Assembly (NCBI GenBank): GCA_002698045.1
Contig: NZUR01000004.1
Location: forward strand, 1 to 8,684
DNA from: Thiotrichales bacterium
GTDB taxonomy: Bacteria > Pseudomonadota > Gammaproteobacteria > PS1 > Pseudothioglobaceae
Direction of reading: 5' to 3'
Length of the DNA: 8,684 nt
Position numbers and translations under genes: made by a program. This document shows, piece by piece, positions 6,582-8,684 of this stretch. The notes below the pieces were generated by a model. The model saw only the letters and a program-made list of their open reading frames with translations. It was not told the DNA's origin and did no database searches. Each line of letters begins with the position of its first letter. Positions within the stretch are counted from its first letter, which is position 1.

Positions 6582-7760
6582 CTATTTAACTAGTAGTTGT
6601 CTAGGTACACTTGAGAGGCATTCACCGCCGCTCTGTGAGACGCGAATACTCTCGGTCATTTCAAAACCCCAGTCATCAAACCAAATAGCAGGCATAAAAT
6701 GAAATGTCATGTTTTCTTCAAGTATAGTTTGATCTGTTCCGCGTAAACTCATTGTACGCTCACCCCAGTCAGGCGGATAACTACAGCCAATAGGGTAGCC
6801 ACAGCGATTATTTTTTTCATAACCATGCTTTTTCAGAGTTGCTGTAAAGTTGTCTGAAATTTGGGCACAAGTATTGCCCGGTTTAAACATCTCAATTGCA
6901 TTCTCTATACATTCATTTATCACCTTTTCAATATCTAAATATTGTTGAGGTGGTTTTCCTAAATATAAAGTTCTTGAGCAAGGACAATGATATCTTGCGT
7001 ATGCCCCTCCTAACTCTAAAAACATACCCTCATTATTTTTTAATGGCTCATCATTCCATGTCATGTGACAAGCTGCAGCCTCTTCACCAGCGCCAATAAG
7101 AGGAACAAAGGAAGTGTAATCACCATAATGGCCTTGATGACCGTGAGCACCTGCATGCATTATTTCAGCAACCAAGTCATTTTTTCTCATTCCAGGTTCA
7201 GCAACCCTCATAACCCTCTCATAGATGCCCTCAATAACCTTACCTGCACGCTTCATGTAGGTGATTTCGGTTTCAGATTTCACTGCTCTTTGCCAGTTTA
7301 CGAGACCTGTCTGATCGCTAAATACTGCATCAGGTAGGATACTATATAACGATTCAGCTGCTCTAGCTGAGAAATAATAATTATCTTTTTCTAGGCCGAT
7401 TCTTTTTTTATTTAAGCCCTTTTCTTTTAAGATGTTTGCAAGGAACTCCATTGGATGTCTCTCAGGGCTCATGACGTATTCATCTGGATATGACAGGATG
7501 TTATTTAGGTCAAGGTCTGTCGTAAGTTCTGCGCCCTTTGCATCAATTCCTCTGCCATACCAAAAAAGTCCTCCGTCAGTTGAAATGACAACGCATTGAT
7601 GAACATAAAATGACCAGCCATCATAGCCAGTCAACCAAAACATATTGGCAGGATCATAGACAATTAAGAGATCCACATTTGAAGCATCCATTGACTTGCG
7701 AACCTTTAATTGCCTATCAAGGTACTCTTCTTTACTGAATCTTCTTCTTTCTTGTTTCAT
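6582..7760 (-). CDS. doeA: Ectoine hydrolase-like protein (DoeA/EutD), M24 peptidase/creatinase fold
   Basis: DoeA/EutD opens the ectoine ring to N-acetyl-2,4-diaminobutyrate. The 392-residue product has a creatinase-type N-terminal domain (about 1-160) and a pita-bread C-terminal domain (about 165-385), matching DoeA length (about 399). Family-typical stretches include NWQRAVKSETEI, EPGMRKNDLVAEI, RYHCPCSRTLYLGKP, SYPPDWGERTMSLR, MTFHFMP and DDWGFEMTES. The metal ligands of M24 peptidases are replaced (E249, P260, Y322 and M356 at four of the five sites), as expected for the metal-independent ectoine hydrolase and creatinase branch; H232 in HMTWND corresponds to the creatinase catalytic histidine. 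Creatinase itself is less likely because its C-terminal motif differs. The ATG at 7758-7760 has a perfect AAGGAG at 7767-7772 with 6 nt spacing. It lies 18 nt downstream of the PLP enzyme gene, so it is probably co-transcribed with it. Confidence 0.82.
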   Translation of the reverse strand: MKQERRRFSKEEYLDRQLKVRKSMDASNVDLLIVYDPANMFWLTGYDGWSFYVHQCVVISTDGGLFWYGRGIDAKGAELTTDLDLNNILSYPDEYVMSPERHPMEFLANILKEKGLNKKRIGLEKDNYYFSARAAESLYSILPDAVFSDQTGLVNWQRAVKSETEITYMKRAGKVIEGIYERVMRVAEPGMRKNDLVAEIMHAGAHGHQGHYGDYTSFVPLIGAGEEAAACHMTWNDEPLKNNEGMFLELGGAYARYHCPCSRTLYLGKPPQQYLDIEKVINECIENAIEMFKPGNTCAQISDNFTATLKKHGYEKNNRCGYPIGCSYPPDWGERTMSLRGTDQTILEENMTFHFMPAIWFDDWGFEMTESIRVSQSGGECLSSVPRQLLVK

Positions 7761-7766
7761 TGAATT

Positions 7767-7772
7767 CTCCTT
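7767..7772 (-). promoter_or_regulatory. Strong ribosome binding site of the DoeA-like gene
   Basis: AAGGAG on the minus strand, 6 nt before the ATG. It is the clearest Shine-Dalgarno site in the window and fixes the start of this gene; most other genes here lack a recognisable one. Confidence 0.85.
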
Positions 7773-7788
7773 AATTTCTTAAGAAATT
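7773..7788. repeat. Perfect 16-bp palindrome over the PLP gene stop and the intergenic gap
   Basis: AATTTCTTAAGAAATT reads the same on both strands and covers the stop codon of the PLP enzyme gene, ending next to the AAGGAG of the DoeA-like gene. It could be an operator half-site pair, a weak RNA hairpin modulating translation, or chance in AT-rich DNA. The palindrome is seen; any role is inferred. Confidence 0.6.
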
Positions 7789-8684
7789 ACTTTGAACGCC
7801 TGATCTAAATCAGCAATTAAGTCCTCTACATCCTCAATACCGGTTGAGTATCTTACTAAACCTTCAGGGATTCCAGCAGCCATTCGCTCTTCTGCACTAC
7901 ATTCGACATGGCTTGTTGTAAATGGAGGACCAACTACAGTTTCAACGCAACCTAAATTAGCTGCCATATGAGCGTATTCAAGTTTTGGTAGAAATTTTTT
8001 AATTGCTTCTAGGCCACCCTTGACAGAAAAACTTAACATTCCACCATAGCCACCAATCATTTGTTTCTTGGCAATATTATGATCAGGATGAGACTCTAAT
8101 CCAGGGTAGTTCACCTGTTCAACTGCTGGATGGTTTTGTAAGTATTTAGCAATTATCATTGCGCTTTCATTTTGCCTTTGAACTCGAAGCTTTAATGTTT
8201 TCATACCTCTTAAGAGACTATATGCATCCATTGGAGCTAGGCTAGCACCGTTTATTTCACGGTAGTGATGAACTTTCTTTACTAAGTCTTTATTGCCACA
8301 AATTACTCCACCAAGCGCATCAGCGTGTCCACCTAGGTATTTGGAGGCAGAGTGCAGAACGATATCAGCACCAAGCTCAAGCGGGGTTTGATTAATTGGT
8401 GTAGCAAAAGTATTATCAACAACAACTAGCGCGCCTACTTTTTTAGCTGTAATGCTTAAGCGCTCGATGTCTGTAATTTTAATGGTTGGGTTGGTTGGTG
8501 TTTCTAAATATAAAACCTTACAGCCCTTAGCTATTTCAGTTTCTATTTGTTCATAATCACCAGTTTCACAGAGACTAACCTCAATATTTAGTGGTGGTAA
8601 AAACTCATTAAAAATGACATTTGTTCCCCCATAGCTATCTTTAATTGAAACAATTCGCTCACCTGGCTTTAAAAATGTAGCCAA
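7779..8684 (-). CDS. Cys/Met metabolism PLP-dependent enzyme (cystathionine gamma-lyase/synthase type), cut by the right edge
   Basis: The visible 302 codons are the C-terminal three quarters of a fold-type I PLP enzyme that makes or breaks bonds at the gamma carbon of amino acids. The Schiff-base lysine is K115 in HSASKYLGGH, the ring-nitrogen aspartate D90 in VVDNTFATP, the active-site tyrosine Y18 in SYGGT, and the carboxylate-binding arginine R278 in VRYSTGIED. Aligning K115 to K211 of Pseudomonas methionine gamma-lyase places Y18 and D90 at its Y114 and D186, so about 96 residues are missing. The first in-window codon is TTG read as an internal Leu, not a start. Residue G20 occupies the place of the methionine-lyase cysteine C116, which argues for a cystathionine-type or other gamma enzyme rather than true methionine gamma-lyase. 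It precedes the DoeA-like gene by 18 nt in the same direction. The substrate is unknown. Confidence 0.9.
   Translation of the reverse strand: MATFLKPGERIVSIKDSYGGTNVIFNEFLPPLNIEVSLCETGDYEQIETEIAKGCKVLYLETPTNPTIKITDIERLSITAKKVGALVVVDNTFATPINQTPLELGADIVLHSASKYLGGHADALGGVICGNKDLVKKVHHYREINGASLAPMDAYSLLRGMKTLKLRVQRQNESAMIIAKYLQNHPAVEQVNYPGLESHPDHNIAKKQMIGGYGGMLSFSVKGGLEAIKKFLPKLEYAHMAANLGCVETVVGPPFTTSHVECSAEERMAAGIPEGLVRYSTGIEDVEDLIADLDQAFKVIS

Noticed and set aside
6896..7337. Two short plus-strand frames opposite the DoeA-like gene
   Set aside because: Both are antisense to conserved M24-fold motifs and overlap each other; no sign of real coding.
6582..7760. Annotation as Xaa-Pro aminopeptidase, creatinase or the DMSP lyase DddP
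   Set aside because: The metal ligands needed by the peptidases and DddP are replaced, and the C-terminal motifs (YPPDWGERTMSLR, DDWGFEMTES) match ectoine hydrolase rather than creatinase.
8682..8684. TTG at the right edge as the start codon of the PLP enzyme
   Set aside because: About 96 residues expected in this family are missing upstream, including the usual N-terminal active-site Tyr and Arg, so the gene continues beyond the window.

Overview
The window is AT-rich and gene-dense. It looks like a marine gammaproteobacterium with a compact genome: a mreB-mreC-mreD-mrdA cell-shape operon of gammaproteobacterial type, a class A RNase P RNA, short intergenic gaps and few strong Shine-Dalgarno sites. 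A SUP05/Thioglobus-like lineage is possible, but that is a guess that the sequence alone cannot settle.

Left part (1-2790, minus strand): the rod-shape operon. It reads right to left as mreB, mreC, mreD (overlapping mreC by 8 nt) and the N-terminal 152 codons of mrdA (PBP2), which runs off the left edge. These genes couple the MreB actin filament to lateral-wall peptidoglycan synthesis. Divergent from mreB, with overlapping promoter elements, is a class I iron-sulfur fumarase in one polypeptide (2883-4379, plus). RNase P RNA (4446-4797, plus) follows, with its own TATAAT promoter and a U-tract at the end.

Right part (4891-8684): an accessory catabolic locus resembling the doe/eut ectoine and hydroxyectoine degradation genes. 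On the plus strand are an EmrE-like SMR transporter, a two-cysteine Asp/Glu-racemase-superfamily protein resembling EutA 6 nt after it, and an Lrp/AsnC regulator resembling DoeX. Convergent on the minus strand are an M24-fold protein resembling the ectoine hydrolase DoeA/EutD, with the M24 metal ligands replaced, and 18 nt upstream of it in the same direction a Cys/Met-metabolism PLP enzyme cut by the right edge. The expected deacetylase (DoeB/EutE), aminotransferase, dehydrogenase and ectoine importer are not in the window and would have to lie beyond the right edge or elsewhere. The main points of interest are the unusual partners of this locus (SMR transporter and gamma-lyase-type PLP enzyme). 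No CRISPR array, insertion sequence, tRNA or phage gene was seen.
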